Below are positions 11,028-21,945 of a DNA stretch of 64,000 nt, one piece after another. Numbering within the stretch: the stretch's first letter is position 1; each line of letters opens with the position of its first letter. The position numbers and the translations under genes are program-made. The notes under the pieces were generated by a model, which worked only from the letters and a program-made list of their open reading frames with translations, did not search any database and was not told the origin of the DNA. Source of the stretch: Calliopum simillimum (Eukaryota > Arthropoda > Insecta > Diptera > Lauxaniidae); NCBI GenBank assembly GCA_951812925.1, contig OX638370.1, forward strand, positions 46,813,948 to 46,877,947. Direction: 5' to 3'.

Positions 11028-11406
11028 TTATGACTGAAACATAGGTATTCCAAAGAAGCATAGCTTTAAAGTTATATGCGATCTTGAACAAATTACACAA
11101 TGCTAAGTTTAATTCAGAATTTTATTTTTCAGAAATTTAAACATAAACAATTTTATTTTTTGCAAGTGATTAATGTTATGCAGATAGTAATAAAAAAGCA
11201 AAATAAAAAACGGTAATTCAAAATCTGTTGCTTTTGTAGCTCAATTTACGGCCTAAAAAAATTCAGGTGTTCATGATTACAGCGCTTTCTTTTGTTTGGC
11301 CACCTTCATAAACTGGATGTACACACAGGTTCCGTTGCGGCATCTACCGTTTCATGAGAGTCTGGTGGTGAAGTTGGTGCAGTGACTCAGGCAAATGTGC
11401 AATAGA
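11028..11406. other. no separate gene; likely 3' flank of the Myb/SANT pseudogene
   Basis: A moderately GC-rich segment (11280-11406) continues minus-strand sequence after the stop of the Myb/SANT reading frame and may be its 3' UTR or extra coding sequence after a premature stop. The rest is AT-rich. Confidence 0.4.
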
Positions 11407-12039
11407 TTACAATGATTCTGGCGCTACCTGTGGTTGAGCTTCTGGAGGTGCCTGTGATGAAGCAGCTGATAGGGAGTTCATTTCATAACATTCTCCTGTT
11501 GGCATAGCCGCTACTCTAATATTTAGAATCCGGTCAGCTGCCTCCTCAATATCAGTAAGGCCACTTGCCGTAAATGGACCTCCACCAGTTTGCATCAGGT
11601 TGCCCTTATTCGCCTGCAACTTCTTTTTCGTCCATCTTCCTAAGTCCAACCAAACCTAAAATTATAGTAAATTTTGGAATATACCTTCGTACACAATATA
11701 AACATGCACTAAGGTAACTGGTTGGCTTTGTAGTTATTTACATTTTAAGTACATCCTTTACTCCAAAAATTAGCATATGTTTCTCTACTCTGCCGTTTTC
11801 CTCCTTAATGGAGTTCAGCTTGACTGCAATGGATTTCCAAGTGCTTTTAACCCTAGCTCTGTTAACACTAAACAATGGCGTACCATTTCCTATCTCCGGT
11901 GCCTTTTCCGTTTCTTATATCAACATTTCGAACTGTTGGTTAGTTGTTTCTTTCTTTAACCAGTATTGAAAATTAACATTTAAAAATATTATTCAAAGGA
12001 AAATATGTGACTAACACTTTTAAACGCGATTTATCCATT
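11407..12039 (-). pseudogene. Zeste-like Myb/SANT DNA-binding gene, two to three exons, one stop
   Basis: Two exons join cleanly on the minus strand: 11953-11789, donor AGA/GTAGAG, intron of 133 bp, acceptor TTTTAG at 11657-11656, then 11655-11407. The spliced product reads QQFEML ... VNRARVKSTWKSIAVKLNS ... VWLDLGRWTKKKLQANKGNL then TGGGPF. This is the arrangement of the zeste-like Myb/SANT domain (a helix with FE, W-K-x-x-A, W-x-D-x-K, basic K-K-K and the GGGP that closes the domain). The family comprises DNA-binding proteins often associated with PIF/Harbinger transposons. An in-frame TAA at 11917-11915, just after QQFEMLI, breaks it. A possible first exon starts at ATG 12039. It is probably a dead copy, although a recent mutation of a host gene is possible. 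Confidence 0.65.
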
Positions 12040-12042
12040 TTA

Positions 12043-13385
12043 AGGATTTTGTGCTACAAACTAACGGCAGCGACTATGGATTGGGTGCTGCTCTTACACA
12101 ACAAATCGACGGAACTCAACGAGTTATAGCCTACGTTAGCAGACGCCTGAATGGGGCCGAGGTCGACTACTCACCCACTGAAAAGGAATGTCTGGCCATA
12201 ATATGGGGAATACGTAAAATGCGGGCATATCTAGAAGGATACAGGTTCGTAGTGATGACCGATCATTTATCACTGAAGTGGCTGAACTCCATAGAAAGCC
12301 CGTCAGGAAGAATTGCTCGATGGGCGCTGGAGCTACAACAATTTAGTTTCGATGTTCAATACCGTAAGGGAAAACTTAATGTTTTAGCAGATGCACTGTC
12401 CAGGGAACCTGTGAAGACCTTCTGTCAAGTCACAACCAATCAACAGTCGGCCTCACGATGCTTATAGTTTGAGAAGAAGCTGGAAAGCGTAAGAGCGGAA
12501 CCAGAAAAATTATTCGAATACATTATCGAAAATGTACAGCTATACATCCACCGAAGACGAAGGCTGCGTGTCATGGAAATTATGCGTGCCATCCTATCAA
12601 CAAGAACGGGTACTCCACGAAAACCATGACCAACCAGGAGCCGGTAACATGGATACGCACAAGACGCTTGCAAGGGTCGCAAATAGATACTACTGGCCTA
12701 AAATGTTTAGAGACGTCAAACGCTATGCAAGAAAATGTTAAAGCTGTCAACAATATAAAGTAAGCCAACAGAAAGCTGCATGGCAGATGCTGTCTCAGAT
12801 AGCCGAGGAACCATGGTCGATCCTCTGCGCAGATTTCGTCGGTCCCCTTCCACGATCAACACACGACAACAACATGATTTTGGTATTTTTCGACAAATTT
12901 TCGAAATGGACAGAAATCGTCCCACTATGCAAAGCCACAAGTACTAGTTTGAAGAAAGCGTTTAGAGTGCATATAATAGCACGTTTCGGTGTACCAAAGA
13001 TCCTGGTAACCCATAACCCAGTTCACATGCAAGGATTTTCAAAAATATTTAAAAACATTGGGCGTAAGACAACAATTTACTGCGCCATATACACCTCAAG
13101 AAAACCCGACGGAAAGGGTTAATCGCACCGTAACGTTTCAGCGTCCACAGGCTTCAGCCCCGCTTTCCTTATACAAGGAAGAGAACTCAGGCTCCCCAGC
13201 ACCCTCTTCGATGAGACAGCACTCGGGACTGGATGGAGCCCACAGACACCCGAAGAGAAAGCAACCACGCTGAAGGATATATTCCAAATCGTACGCCAAA
13301 ACATGGAAAAGGCCGCAGGCTTGCGGTTCGGGTAAGATACTGGTGTTTCTTTCACCCTCCAACTAAGGGGGCGGGGTGTCAAGGT
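12043..13385 (+). pseudogene. Ty3/gypsy retrotransposon pol fragment (RNase H and integrase)
   Basis: 12043-12467 is the RT-linked RNase H: LQTNGSDYGLGAAL, SPTEKECLAIIWGIRKMRAY, VMTDHLSLKWL and LNVLADALSREP. After stop codons come the integrase zinc-binding region (GNMDTHKTLARVANRYYWPK, then C-x2-C near 12736-12744) and the catalytic core (ADFVGPLPRS; PQENPTERVNRT). The first Asp and the Glu are present, but the second catalytic Asp, normally in TDNG, is replaced in VTHNPVHM. Several frameshifts follow and a C-terminal portion is deleted. The fragment lacks LTRs, gag, protease and the RT palm. It begins a few bases from the start of the divergent Myb/SANT pseudogene, so one interrupted the other or both sit at an old breakpoint. 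Confidence 0.85.
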
Positions 13386-13789
13386 CCATATTTTTAGAAC
13401 CAAAAATATAAATCCTAACAATTTAAAATTGAAAAAATTTGGAAAAATCCATGTAACAAAGTTAACTAAGTAAACAAGATCATAAAATACAGAAACAAAC
13501 CAATGTAACTAAAAACCACTAAAATTGCAAACGCAATAAAACCAAAAACAAAATTTATGCAATAGAATTTCTAACTAGCAAAACAAGATCATAAAACACA
13601 AGAACAAATCAGTCAAGTTCCAATTCAATTAAACAAAAGTAAATAAATAAGAGAAAGGAACATAGAAAAATTAAAAAAAAAAAAAAAATGTTGAATATAA
13701 AATATTTTAATAAAAAAAAAAATAAAGCAAAAAAAAAAAAACCACGCGGGCTTGGTTCGAACCCATGTTGTTCTTACTGCACCCTTTTT
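13386..13789. repeat. A-rich stretch with a 35-bp near-repeat and a tRNA-like B box
   Basis: Copies of AACAAGATCATAAAA at about 13473 and 13581 mark a short direct repeat, plausibly the untranslated tail of the gypsy fragment. At 13741-13785, read on the minus strand, GGGTTCGAACC precedes CGCGTGG and a run of T, the same B-box-plus-terminator shape as at 6145-6232. Confidence 0.45.
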
Positions 13790-14734
13790 ATACCCTACAC
13801 CCAGGGTATATTCACTTTGTCCTTCCGTTTGTAACGCAGAGAAGGAGGCTTGGCAGATATAGAAAAGTATATATATTCTTGATCAGCGTCACCTCCTGAG
13901 TCGATATAGCCATGTCCGTCTGTCTGGCTGGCTGGCTGGCTGGCTGGGTGGCTGGCTGGCTGGGTGGCTGGCTGGCTGTGTGTTGAAATACACTTTTTAG
14001 GAAAACTGAGCAAGATATTTCAATGAAATTTGGTACACTGCCTCTGTCATCAAAGTTAGCTCGGGGGATTGAAAATGAGCGAAATCGGTCAACGGACACG
14101 CCTACCGCCCATACAAAAAATATATTCAAAATGCAATTTTAGGAGTATTTTTCACGACAATTCACCCAAAATACGCACAAATACTAAAAATTGTAAGAGC
14201 AAGCTTTGAGAAAAAACTGAGCAAATTCGGACAAGAGGGCGGGGCACCTCCCATATAAGCAAAAGCTTCAAAACGCTATACTGAAAGCGTTTTATGAGAT
14301 ATTCTAACCAAATTTGACTTAGACACTAAGAATCATAAATGAAAGCTCTCAACAAAAATTGGGTGAAATCGGACAAGAGGGCGTGGCACCTCCCATATGA
14401 GCAAAAGCTTCAAAATGCTATACTGATAGAGTTTTTTGAGATAATCCAACCAAACTTCACTCAAATACTACAGACTATAAATGCACGCTCTAAGCTAAAA
14501 CTAGAGGAACTCGGACTTGAGGGCGTGGCACCTCCTATATATGCAAAAACGTCAAAACACTATTCTGAAAACGTTTTTCACTCAGACACTAAAATCTATA
14601 AATGCAAGCTCTGAACAAAAACTGGGTGAACTCGGACAAGAGGGCGTAGCACCTCCCATATGAGCAAAATTTTAAAAATACTGCAGTGTAGGGTATTTAA
14701 TGTTTGGCCAGGCCAAATTTTACACCCTTACTAG
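13790..14734 (+). mobile_element. HINE/Helentron-like element, copy A2
   Basis: Same family as 2360-3261. It starts ATACCCTACACCC after a T-run (13785-13789), and has sub-terminal GTGTAGGGTAT near 14687, hairpin TTTGGCCAGGCCAAA and terminal CTAG (14731-14734) next to TT. It has four tandem units (starts near 14200, 14340, 14481, 14602). A GGCT/GGGT microsatellite at 13925-13978 is longer than in A1. Conservation with A1 is high over the whole length. Confidence 0.75.
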
Positions 14735-14764
14735 TTCCTCTTGAGGTAGTAGTAACCTTACGAT

Positions 14765-16193
14765 GCACTATAGTTCAAAAGGTACACCTTTTTTGGCCAA
14801 AATTCAATTTTTACAAGTGTTGCTATAGAGTTTTTGTTGATGCAGTGTACCGGAGAATACTTTAATACAAGCAAAAATGTTTTTTGTTTAGGGGTAAAAT
14901 AATTTTCCGTTCCTCAGCGATGTGTCAAAGTTGATGCATTTGCATTTTACTGAGATAACTCCAAAAAGTCGTGATTTTAGCCCTTTTTTTCAATCAATAA
15001 AAAGTAATTAAAATAATTTGTTTTTTTCGAAAATAAAAATTTATAATGTTGATGATGATATGTATATTGCAATGTAGCTTAAAACATTTAAATATATTTT
15101 GGTTTTCTGTGGAAAAGTTTAAAATTCAAATTAGACTCATGACTTTTAGTATTTTTTTAAATTTTAAACTTCGTGTAAGTTTTTAAAATTTTGTTGGAAC
15201 TTGTTAGCCCTAAGAAACCAAAAACCAGTAAGAAGGTTCTTTTGCTAATGTTATTTAGAAATAAAGACGCCCGATTTTGCCCGTTTTTTTTAATGAATTT
15301 TTTGTCAGGTAACTTTTTTTCCGCAATGCCGTTTTATTCGAAGTTTGGTTGCAAAAGACAGACAAAAAAGAAAACGAAGAAGCTGTTTTTCAATTTCTGA
15401 TTAGAAACTACTGAAGATACTACTAGAACAAGTAACTTGGGTAAAAGTGCGCATAATTTTTGCATTAGGTTTTTTGAAAAATAGAGATATTTGAGGTTAA
15501 TATACGAAAAATAAGTACTTTTGCTACTTCTGAGGTTAGTTGTAGTCAGAACAAAATTTTTTTATTTTTTTTTGCATAATTCATTACTGAGTACGACTTT
15601 TACCTTCAAAACGAGCTCTTAAAAAGTGCCAAATAATACTTTCTTCAAAAGTTATTGCAGATTTAAGATGATATCATGAAATCCAAAGTTGTGTCGTTTT
15701 ACCCGTTTTATGGGATTTCAAGATGTCATGACATGTCATCTTAAATCAGTCATAACTTTTAAAGGAAGAATCGTATGGCATTTTTTAAGAGCTCATTTTG
15801 AAAAAACATAACAAAACTACATGCATTTGGTAAAAAAAATAATGAAAATTTTCTGCAGTTTGCATCGAACCTCAAAAATAGCCATTTTTCATGAGTTTGA
15901 CCTCAAATATCTCTAAATCCTGAAGCGTTGGGTCAATTCTGACTTTGGAGTCGGATTTAACGCATTAAGTTTCTTCGAAAATGCTTAAAAATAAAACCTT
16001 GCTGGTATGTGTTATTAATTTAGAGAATTTATTACGTGCCATTTTCGACCCGGTAGTCCAAGGGTTAAGATTTTTTTCAGAATTGTTTTTTTAGTCTAGA
16101 GTCAACATAAAAACAACATTTGCAGTCGGTATCCATGATAATATGGACGTAATGAATTTTGGCCAAAAAAGTGTGCCTTTTGACCTATAGTGC
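14765..16193. mobile_element. TIR element carrying a large internal palindrome
   Basis: About 42-bp terminal inverted repeats (GCACTATAG, then TCAAAAGG, then TTTTTTGGCCAAAATTCA; few mismatches) bound a 1429-bp unit. The trinucleotide GAT flanks both sides and may be the target duplication. In the middle is a foldback: arms about 15482-15697 and 15700-15914 are reverse complements (AGAGATATTTGAGGT with ACCTCAAATATCTCT; AGCTCTTAAAAAGTGCC with its near-complement). No transposase ORF is visible. The superfamily is undetermined; a 3-bp duplication would suggest PIF/Harbinger, but GAT does not fit its usual TWA. Confidence 0.7.
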
Positions 16194-17264
16194 GATGTAC
16201 ATAAGTATACATTTTATGAACATTTGTAAACGGTTCACTAGAAATCAATTTGTGGCACTTATCTAAAGGTTTGCCTAAAGCTCGTAAGCACTAGCAAGAA
16301 AGCTTCTAAATCCCATGTTTTACAAACCCAACAAACTAAAAATTGGTACTTTTTCGTATTTTAAGATAAATGAAGAAAAAAAAAAAACCAAACCTTTTTT
16401 TATTTCGGTTCAATTCAATTCAATCGATTGCTTTGGTTTTCAACTTTTAATTGGAACTTGAAAGTTCAGTTGAAATGTATTCAATCAATCAAATGCAGTA
16501 ATGGCAATAAATGTTGCTGCCATTGCTGCTGCTCCATCGAATGTGGAGCAATACCGCCTTCAACACTCTGAAGACAAATGACATTTGTACACTTGCACAA
16601 AAAAAAAAAACAAGATGTATGTACTTACCTCTTCAATATCAACAACAAATGTTGCACGTAAATACATATGTATGTACATACATACATGTGTGTGTATGTA
16701 CATATATTAAATAAGTTCATATCAGAAGTAGGCGTAGAAACGAGCGGTGTTGGTTATCATGATAGTAGTTAATGGCCCTTCAGGAACAGAAGAGCATAGC
16801 AAATTTTTCGGCTCTAATAAATACAGACAGAAACAATCAAAGGTAAACCATTGGAGTTTTTTTTTTAATTATACTAAATTTTAAAAATACGAGTATACGA
16901 ATTCATGCACACTAGTGCCCTTACATTTGTATGGGGAGAACAAATATTCAGTCCTTATCATATGTGATTGATGAGTTTTTTTTTCCTTGTACAATGTACA
17001 TATCTACAAAATAAGGGAGTAATAAATCGTTTAAATAACTTAAACTAAATGTGGATGTGCGACTCATTATTATTTTTATTTTTTTTGGTTACTTATAAAA
17101 ATAGTTTGAGGGATACATTTTAACTGAAATGTCTTCACATTTAAGCGATCACTTAAAATTGATTATAACAGCTCGTAACAGCAGTCTAAATAAATAATAA
17201 TTTTTACGAGTTACGTGGTTTTCGAGAAATTTACAGTATTGTGGAACACTCTTATTCAACTAAC
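16194..17264. other. no recognised gene; CATA/TGTG microsatellite
   Basis: AT-rich sequence with an ACATACATACATGTGTGTGT microsatellite near 16672-16700 and CAATT repeats near 16410. Short ORFs lack recognisable domains. Confidence 0.5.
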
Positions 17265-17513
17265 TTCTAAAGTAGGGTGACCAACCGTCCCGCATTTTGC
17301 GGGACAGTCCCGCATTTTTCCCTCTCGTCCCGCATTCAAAAATGTCCCGGAAATGTCCCGGATTTTCATATATGTCCCGGAAATGTCCCGCATTTAAGAT
17401 GGACGCTCATTGTATAGATTTTTTCTGTAATATGAATCTTTTATTAGGAATATTGCAAAACAAATTCGAATTTAAATAATATCGTGCAAAATCAAATGAA
17501 ATTGTTGTTAATG

Positions 17514-18233
17514 CCCAATCAAGAAAAGTATATCAAAAATATGTCAAAATGATGTCCAAAATTTGTCAGTGACATACTTATTTTTGATAAAAAATGGATA
17601 TCACAGTGATATATGGAATGCAACGCGTTGCGTATATCAAAATGATAGCAAAATGATATCAAAAACAGATATCAAAGCGATACCAAAAAATTATATCAAA
17701 ATCATACACAAAAACTATATATCATTTTAATATCCATTTCTGATACAAAATTGACATAACCAATTTTGAGTCTGATAACTAAAGCGACGCAGATAGCAGC
17801 GAAATTTTGCAATATTGTTGTTGATCGTCGGCTACAAGTTTTTAGAAATCGCCCGCATGCAGCAAATGTGTGCTTTTCAATAATTTCATTAAAAAATTCA
17901 CTTCTTCTTCACTAAAATTGGCTGCGAGTTTGTCTTTCATAGTCATCTTTCCATAAAATTCACAAACGAAAACGTCATATTTGACATATTTTTCAATGAA
18001 ATCAAAAATATATCAAACAGATATACCAAAATTGTATACCAGCAGCTGACACATTTTTGATATCATTTTGATATACATTTTCTGATATAAAATTGGCATG
18101 TTTTTCAATGATATCAAAAATATATCAAAATGATATACAAAAATTGTATATCAGTAGCTAATACATTTTTGATATCATTTTGATATACATTTCTGATACA
18201 ATGACAAGAAATTGACAAATTTTCTTGATCGGG
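17514..18233. mobile_element. MITE with TATCAAAATGATATC-rich body, nested in hAT
   Basis: Inverted ends CCCAATCAAGAAAA and CCCGATCAAGAAAA enclose 720 bp. The body is dominated by variants of GATATCATTTTGATAT and TATCAAAAATATATC on both strands, so most of it is self-complementary. A truncated second copy with the same right end is at 20141-20313. The middle holds a short Myb-like coding trace (17842-17946, minus). The target duplication is unclear (at most TG). Confidence 0.75.
17842..17946 (-). pseudogene. Myb/SANT-like N-terminal coding trace inside the MITE
   Basis: The 34-codon frame MTMKDKLAANFSEEEVNFLM... has the F-S-E-E-E-x-x-x-L-M pattern that starts the Myb/SANT-like domain found in the gene at 38493-40572 (NFTSEETELLVSLVE) and in PIF/Harbinger ORF2 proteins. 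It stops after about 34 residues. It may be the captured first exon of such a gene, or chance; the match is short. Confidence 0.35.
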
Positions 18234-18708
18234 TGGTAGTTCGTGTTATCCATTGAACACTTTTCGCAATAAAAAATAACTGGCAACACCTGCATTATTG
18301 TACTCCTTTTTACTTTAATTTTCATAATAAACGTAGCATAAAGTTTTTATCCTATTATTTATTCATGTAGGCAATTCGCAATCAATGAACTACTAAGGAA
18401 ACTTAATCAATAAATAAAAACCTTATAAGGTGGAAAAACAAAAACAAAGAAATAAAAAAAAAAAACATGTTTTGAAGACGCTGTAAATCATTTGCTTAAT
18501 TTTTTTTTATTTTAACCTATAATATTTTTAGTGAAACATTCATATTGGTTTATAAATAGGTTTTATTTTAGGAACAGAAATAGAAGTGGCTTGTATTTAT
18601 ATTCAAATTACTCGTGTTCAAAAAAAATACGCTTTTTCTTAAGTATAAAAAATAGATTTTCCATGTCCCGCATTGGACGATTAAAAAAATGGTCAGCCTA
18701 TTCTAAAG

Positions 18709-19266
18709 TGATTACTTAACTAGTAAGGAAGCTTCTTTTGGTTTGCCCAAAACTTCAATTCCCTACACAGTAGCTTTTTAAAATGTTTGCTAGTATATCC
18801 CTTACACGTTTTTGTTATTTTTATGGAAGACTACGTCACTAATACTCAAAACTCTATTTATAAAATTTTTCACGGTGTTCAGTATGGTCTTTTTGGGATG
18901 TTTCTACTGAAAATTAATCATCTATTCGAAGCCGTGAGTTTCTGATACCAATCAATTTTCATTTTATTATTCCTTCTAATCATCAGCGCATCTAAATATG
19001 GCAATGTTCCTCTTTTCTTCCTTCGTAAATTTTATACTTTTGTGGCACGAATTAAGTACTTTTAGTGTATCGTCGATCATGTCTATTTTCACGATAGCAA
19101 AAATATCGTCTATAGGTATATTTGGTGAGATATAATAAGATAATGTACGGATTTATAAAAAATTTTAATTTTTGTGACCATTGAGTCCCATTGTACAATA
19201 TTTTGTACAGGACCTTAGCACCATATAGGACACTTACCTATGTGGTTTTTTCTTTAGTCTTTGTAG
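18709..19266. other. no recognised gene
   Basis: AT-rich spacer between the hAT element and a Helitron terminus. Nothing was recognised. Confidence 0.5.
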
Positions 19267-19312
19267 ACTAGCTTTTTTTCCCAGCGTTGCTCGGGTGTTG
19301 ATAAAAAGCAAG
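19267..19312 (-). mobile_element. Helitron 3' terminus (minus strand)
   Basis: On the minus strand the sequence runs CCCGAGCAACGCTGGG (stem CCC/AGC - AAC - GCT/GGG with one bulge), seven A, then GCTAG followed by T. This is the Helitron 3' signature: hairpin roughly 10 bases before a terminal CTRR, with target T next. The element body would extend to higher coordinates. Its 5' end was not found. Confidence 0.55.
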
Positions 19313-19375
19313 AAAGCACTAAACAGATGATGCAATATATTTATTTCCACAAAATTATCGCACCTAACATATCGG

Positions 19376-19910
19376 TTAAATGTATCGAAAAATATGAAAA
19401 TACACCGATTTCTCCGGTGAAAGTCCAAAAATATCGTAAAATTCCAAAAATATCGAAAAATATTGAAATATATAGAAAAAACCGGTAAAAGTCGAAAAAT
19501 GTCGGAAAACTGCTAAAATATCGGTAAAAGTCCAAAAGTATTGAAAAACATCGAAGAACTCGGTTACAGTCCAAGTGTATGGAAAAACATCCAAAATATC
19601 GGTAAAGGTCCAAAATCATCGAAATGCATCGAAGAAATCGGAAAAGTCCATAAGTATCAAAAAACATCTTAGATTAAAGTCAAAGTTAAAGTCAAAAAAT
19701 ATCCAAAATATCGGCAAAAGTCCAAAAGTATTGGAAAACAACGAAGAAATCGAAAAATGTCTAAAAACATCCTATGTATAGGTAAAAGTCCAGAAGTACT
19801 TATTGAACTACATTAAAGGAATCGGTAAAAGTCCAAACATACCGAAAAACAATGTATCGAAAAAGTCGAAAATTTTCGAAAAGTTTTGAAATACATCAAA
19901 GAAATCAAAG
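19376..19910. repeat. Degenerate minisatellite, unit about 35-45 bp
   Basis: Repeated variants of ATCGGTAAAAGTCCAAAA alternating with TATTGAAAAACATCGAAG-type text. Unit length drifts and there are many substitutions. The long phenylalanine-rich ORFs on the minus strand come from this repetition and are not genes. It lies beside the Helitron end and may be part of that element. Confidence 0.75.
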
Positions 19911-20140
19911 TATAAGTGTATCGAATAAAATGTTAAATGCTAAACTCATGACGCAGCATAAGCTTTAGCGACTGAAATGCAAACGATAATTTTATGCAAG
20001 CATTGCATTTTTTTTTGTTTCAACAACTTTATGATAAAAAAAAGGTTTATCTTATAAAAACCAATGCTGTTCCTTAGCACACGTAGAACGTTTTAAAAAA
20101 AATTATTAAAATCGGTTTGGTATATTTTGCAAACAGCGTT

Positions 20141-20313
20141 ACATACATTTTTGATATCATTCTGATACAAAATTGATATATCTCTCAATGCTATTAAAAA
20201 TATATCAAAATTATGTACAAATATTGTATATCAGCAGCTGATACATTTTTGATATCATTTTGATATACATTTCAGATATAATGACAAGAAATTGACAAAT
20301 TTTCTTGATCGGG
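20141..20313. mobile_element. Truncated second copy of the 17514-18233 MITE
   Basis: Matches the right-hand portion of that MITE (GATATCATTTTGATATACAT, then GACAAGAAATTGACAAATTT, ending TTGATCGGG). The left end and middle are missing. Confidence 0.75.
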
Positions 20314-20334
20314 TAGTGTAGCATCGCCCATTAT

Positions 20335-21945
20335 CCCAGTGAACAATGGGAGGGTTTGTATGGAACGGCGGTCATATATAGTAATAATAGAGCTAGGCTA
20401 TTCAAGTTTGGTACAGATGTTTTTTTGCATTAAAATAATAAAAATCTGTGAATATGAACAAAATCCGCCGACGGACACGCCTACCTCCCACACAAAGTTG
20501 TGGCGTGGTCCAAATTTTTTTTCAAAATAGGTATTAATTTCCAATAACTTGATTCCGCTGATTTTAAAAATGTTAAAAATTTTGAGCTATCTTTTATAGT
20601 TTTCAAGTTATGAGGAATAAACGAAATTCTTCTTTATAAAAACTAGATTTTGTTTGTTTTTTTATCTGTCCCTTATTAACTCGGAAACTAAGTAACCGTT
20701 TTCAAAGAAGTTTTAATATTGTGTTAGTACAAAAAAAAGCTAAGTTATATACTAAAAAAGTGGGTGGTGCCACGCCTCCCAAAAAATTGATTTATCATAT
20801 CTCCGAAAGTCTTTGACACAGATAAATGAAATTTGATAAATGTGGCAAAATTATTAGGACAAATAATGTTCACTGGACAAATAGGCGGAGCCATGCCCTC
20901 AAAAGAATAAATTCATTATTTCTCTGACAATATATGCCGCACTTAGATATGATTGGGTACATATGCTAAGACAATTAGAAGAAATAGTTCTCACTAGAAA
21001 AATGGGCGGTGCTACGCCTCTCTGAATGCTAATTCATCATATCTCGGAAACTGCTTGACGTAGATAGACAAAATCTGGTACATATGCAAAGGGCATTTGG
21101 AAAAATAATTTTTAATGAAAAAATGGGCAGTGCCACGCCCTATGAAAATAAAATTTGTCATATTACTAACTCTAATTGGCGCAGATTATAAGATTTGGTA
21201 AAATGCTTCGCTATGGTATGTCCAAGTAAGGAGAGGGCAATTTCCAAGGGGCTAAAAAGGGGGGAACATACTCTTTACCTACTACCCTTTCGTTAAAAAA
21301 AAGTATCTTCCGAATTTAAGCAAACTGTAAGCTTAAAACTGATGAATCTGTTGTAAAACGTTGAAGAATATGAAGAAATTAAAACAGTTTGTTTTCTTGA
21401 AAACTGCAACAGGATAAAATTCATATGTAGAAAAAAAAAGCTCTCAAAAAAGGCTGTAGGGACTTTGCATTTCGATTCAGCATACTTGGCCACATATGAT
21501 ATTGAAAAATAATGAAAATCAGAAGATGCATTTTTTTTTTTTACTGTCAAAGTTTGCAATTTTTCCATTTTTACCATTTTTTTTTTAATATTTGGAAAAT
21601 CACTTTATTTCACATAAAATCTGCAGAAAAAAAATAGGCTATTTTTAACAAAGTAGAAACAATATACTTTCTAACGATATGCTACATAAGCGCATCCGAC
21701 TTAAAACAAATTAACTAGAACGTTTATCCAGAACTTTCTAATATAAAAACATCCATAGAGCATTTTTGCTATTTAAAGTCCAACTTTGAGCCCACTGTGT
21801 AACTAAATCAAAAAAAAATTTTAAGTTTTTATAGTTTTTTTTTCGTCACTAAGTATTATCTGACGATTGGAGTATACATTTTTTAAATCCATAGCACTTT
21901 CAAATTTTACCTATTAATGGCCACAATCTCCCATTGTGCGGCGCT
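20335..21945 (+). repeat. Family B repeat, copy B1 (tandem 120-bp units)
   Basis: A dispersed repeat that shares about 1.5 kb with 26045-28715. After an opening with CCGCCGACGGACACGCCTAC come four tandem units spaced about 120 bp (cores GGGTGGTGCCACGCC near 20762, then near 20884, 21004, 21123), each followed by CATATCTC-type text and TTTGACGCAGAT-like text. A unit-free 3' half ends GGCCACAATCTCCCATTGTG. The left border has AACAATGGGAG and the right border the complement of CACAATGGGAG, so short inverted termini are likely. It is non-coding, and the mechanism is unknown. Confidence 0.6.

Larger units (their letters stand above)
17273..18700. mobile_element. Non-autonomous hAT element with perfect 8-bp duplication
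   Basis: Left end TAGGGTGACCA and right end TGGTCAGCCTA are inverted repeats with one mismatch in 11. The flanks TTCTAAAG (17265-17272 and 18701-18708) are identical, the 8-bp hAT target duplication. Sub-terminal TGTCCCG motifs are repeated (17290-17395) and recur inverted near 18664. No transposase remains. It contains a younger MITE at 17514-18233. The shared TCCCG sub-terminal motifs and similar TIR suggest a relation to the hAT at 4066-7976. Confidence 0.9.

Noticed and set aside
19341..19667. 108-codon phenylalanine-rich minus ORF
   Set aside because: Produced by the TTTTTCGATATTT-like minisatellite; unit drift explains its composition.
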